Shown here: positions 62,176 to 64,000 of the stretch, one piece after another | How positions within the stretch are numbered: position 1 is the first letter of the stretch | Layout: each line of letters begins with the position of its first letter | Source: Buttiauxella ferragutiae | GTDB lineage: Bacteria; Pseudomonadota; Gammaproteobacteria; Enterobacterales; Enterobacteriaceae | Assembly: GCF_001654915.1 (NCBI RefSeq) | Contig: NZ_LXEQ01000039.1 | DNA length: 64,000 nt | Reading direction: 5' to 3' (one strand) | The notes under the pieces: generated by a model | What the model was told of the DNA's origin: nothing | Database searches by the model: none | Seen by the model: only the letters and a program-made list of their open reading frames with translations | Program-made: the position numbers and the translations under genes

Positions 62176-63975
62176 ATGCAACACGCACTAACGTTTGTTA
62201 TCGCGACCCTGTGTATTCTGGCTATCTGCTATCGCCTTTACGGGGTGTTTTTCGTCCGTAAAGTGTTGAATGCCGATGACTCGGAAATCACACCGTCACA
62301 TATTCTTGAGGACGGCAAAGATTACGTCCCAACTAAAAAATGGGTTAACTTTGGCAGCCACTTTGCGGCGATTGCCGCCGCTGGTCCGTTGGTCGGCCCG
62401 GTGCTGGCAGCACAATACGGTTATCTGCCAAGCTTCTTATGGCTGTTAATTGGCTGCGTGGTAGGCGGTGCGGTACACGATACCGTGGTGCTTTTTGCCT
62501 CCATGAAGCACCGCGGTAAGTCACTCTCAGAAGTGGCGAAAGCGGAGCTGGGGCCTGTAGCCGGCTGGTGTACTGGCCTGGCGATGTTATTTATCATCAC
62601 GATTACCATGGCAGGTTTGTCGATGGTGGTGGTTCACGCACTGGAACGTAACCCGTGGGGCACCTTCGCGGTGTTTATGACCATCCCGGTGGCGATTGGT
62701 GTCGGTCTGTGGGAGCGTTTCACCGGAAGCATGCGTGGTGCAACCTGGGTTGGTATTATCGTGATTTTCGCCTGTGTGATTGCAGGGCCGTATATTCAGG
62801 AATCTGCTTTCGGTGAATGGCTGAGTTTCCGTGCATCTACCGTCAGTTTGGTTCTGCCATTCTATGCATTTTTTGCCACCGCACTGCCTGTGTGGATGCT
62901 GCTTACGCCGCGTGGTTACCTCTCCAGCTTTATGAAAATCGGCGTATTCGGTGCGCTGGTGATTGGTGTGGTGTTCATTAACCCGGAAATTCAGTTCCCG
63001 GCGGTGACGCAATTTATTCACGGTAACGGCCCGGTATTAGCAGGCCCGGTCTGGCCGTTTATCTCTATCACCATCGCCTGTGGCGCGATTTCTGGTTTCC
63101 ACGCGTTTATCGGTTCCGGTACCACGCCGAAGCAAATCGATAAATGGAACGACATCCTGCCAGTGGCTTTCGGTGCGATGCTGGCTGAATGTGTGGTCGG
63201 TGTGATGGCGTTAATCGCGGCAACCGCTCTGCATCCTGCGGATTACTTCGCCATCAACGCGACACCTGAAGTCTTTGCCGGTCTTGGCATGGATGTGGTC
63301 AATCTGCCACAGCTTAGCGAATCCATCGGCCTGGATTTATACGGGCGTACCGGTGGGGCAGTGACTCTGGCAGTCGGGATGGCAGACATCTTCACGCGTA
63401 TCCCGTGGTTCAGCCATTTAGCCTCGTATTTCTTCCAGTTCGTCATCATGTTTGAAGCGGTATTTATCCTGACTGCGGTAGATTCCGGTACCCGTGTTGC
63501 GCGTTACTTGCTGCAAGATTTCCTCGGCGACATCTGGTCTCCGCTGAAACGCACCAACTGGATGCCTGGCGCAATTGGTTGCAGCATCGTGGCCTGCGTG
63601 TTGTGGGGTTATCTGCTGAACTCCGGCGACATCAACTCAGTGTGGGCGCTGTTTGGGGTATCGAACCAACTGATGGCTTCCATTGGCCTGATGATCGGTG
63701 CGACCATTATTCTGCGTATGTCGGAAAAACGCTGGTACGTACTGACCTGTCTGATCCCGCTGTCGTATCTGTATGTGACCGTAAACTATGCCGCCTACTG
63801 GATGGTGAAGAACGTTTACTTCAATAGCGCAGCTAAAGGTTTCAACATCTTCAACGGTACGATTTCGATTGTGATGGTCGCGTTGGGGCTGGTGATTATG
63901 GTAGCGTCGATTCAACGCTGGTTTGTGCTGTGGCGTGCTCGCGGTAACTCAGAGCCGATTGAATTGTTGTCATAA
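62176..63975 (+). CDS. Short CstA-family transporter, probable BtsR target
   Basis: A 599-residue integral membrane protein of the CstA/BtsT family. Family motifs are FAAIAAAGPLVGPVLAAQYGYLPS, VGGAVHDTVVLFAS, CGAISGFHAFIGSGTTPKQI, ALDAGTR-like TAVDSGTRVARYLLQD and GVSNQLMASI. E. coli CstA and BtsT are about 700 residues, so this is a shorter subtype, losing mainly loop and C-terminal sequence. The ATG at 62176 has GGAG seven bases upstream. CstA and BtsT import pyruvate (and for CstA, peptides were proposed). Here pyruvate or a related small acid is likely, given the BtsR-type repeats in the promoter. Confidence 0.86.
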   Translation: MQHALTFVIATLCILAICYRLYGVFFVRKVLNADDSEITPSHILEDGKDYVPTKKWVNFGSHFAAIAAAGPLVGPVLAAQYGYLPSFLWLLIGCVVGGAVHDTVVLFASMKHRGKSLSEVAKAELGPVAGWCTGLAMLFIITITMAGLSMVVVHALERNPWGTFAVFMTIPVAIGVGLWERFTGSMRGATWVGIIVIFACVIAGPYIQESAFGEWLSFRASTVSLVLPFYAFFATALPVWMLLTPRGYLSSFMKIGVFGALVIGVVFINPEIQFPAVTQFIHGNGPVLAGPVWPFISITIACGAISGFHAFIGSGTTPKQIDKWNDILPVAFGAMLAECVVGVMALIAATALHPADYFAINATPEVFAGLGMDVVNLPQLSESIGLDLYGRTGGAVTLAVGMADIFTRIPWFSHLASYFFQFVIMFEAVFILTAVDSGTRVARYLLQDFLGDIWSPLKRTNWMPGAIGCSIVACVLWGYLLNSGDINSVWALFGVSNQLMASIGLMIGATIILRMSEKRWYVLTCLIPLSYLYVTVNYAAYWMVKNVYFNSAAKGFNIFNGTISIVMVALGLVIMVASIQRWFVLWRARGNSEPIELLS

Positions 63976-64000
63976 CTTAAGTCGTTATTTAAGCAGTACT

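Overview
The window is a chromosomal segment of an enteric gammaproteobacterium of the family Enterobacteriaceae. Most proteins can be named by recall of their E. coli K-12 counterparts (GalS, MglBAC, SanA, Cdd, YohJK, LdtB, YbiT, MoeAB, IaaA-GsiABCD, RimO, BssR, YliI, GstB, DacC, DeoR, YbjG, MdfA, MetG, Mrp, BtsSR, YehS). Typical enterobacterial repeats (three ERIC copies, REP/BIME palindromes) fill the gaps. It is not E. coli: gene content between the shared blocks differs and the proteins are clearly diverged. The genus cannot be fixed from the sequence alone. No tRNA, rRNA, CRISPR array or prophage was seen.

Layout. 1-10.3 kb: yeiB, galS and the mglBAC galactose uptake operon (forward), then a secreted protein of unknown function, sanA, cdd and yohKJ (reverse). 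10.3-13.2 kb: ldtB and ybiT. 13.2-18.3 kb: an accessory sugar locus with a GH31 alpha-glucosidase and an MFS transporter, divergent from a LacI-type regulator. 18.3-24.4 kb: an AT-rich class 5 (CFA/I, CS1-like) fimbrial operon of chaperone, decayed subunit, major subunit, usher and tip adhesin. 24.4-33 kb: moeBA and the iaaA-gsiABCD peptide/glutathione operon. 33-37.7 kb: a second, unrelated LacI/GH31/GPH-transporter locus. 37.7-47.7 kb: rimO, two lipoprotein genes, bssR, yliI, gstB, dacC, deoR, ybjG, mdfA. 47.8-55.1 kb: metG, mrp, btsSR, a YefM-YoeB toxin-antitoxin pair and yehS. 55.1-61.4 kb: a periplasmic molybdenum (MCD-type) aldehyde-oxidoreductase operon with a divergent pair of cofactor-maturation genes. 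61.5-64 kb: a large palindromic element and a short CstA-family transporter.

How parts work together. MoeA/MoeB, the MobA/MocA-like cytidylyltransferase and the XdhC-like chaperone all serve molybdenum cofactor supply, which the oxidoreductase operon would consume. BtsS/BtsR is a pyruvate-sensing two-component system in E. coli. Three copies of the BtsR-type motif ACC(A/G)CTCA at 20-21 bp spacing stand directly upstream of the CstA-family transporter, which makes that gene a likely BtsR target here.

The least explained item is a pair of palindromic elements (51198-51401 and 61483-62025) that share terminal and internal inverted repeats. Their hairpins keep loop sequences while the stems change in a compensatory way. 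I do not recognise the family.
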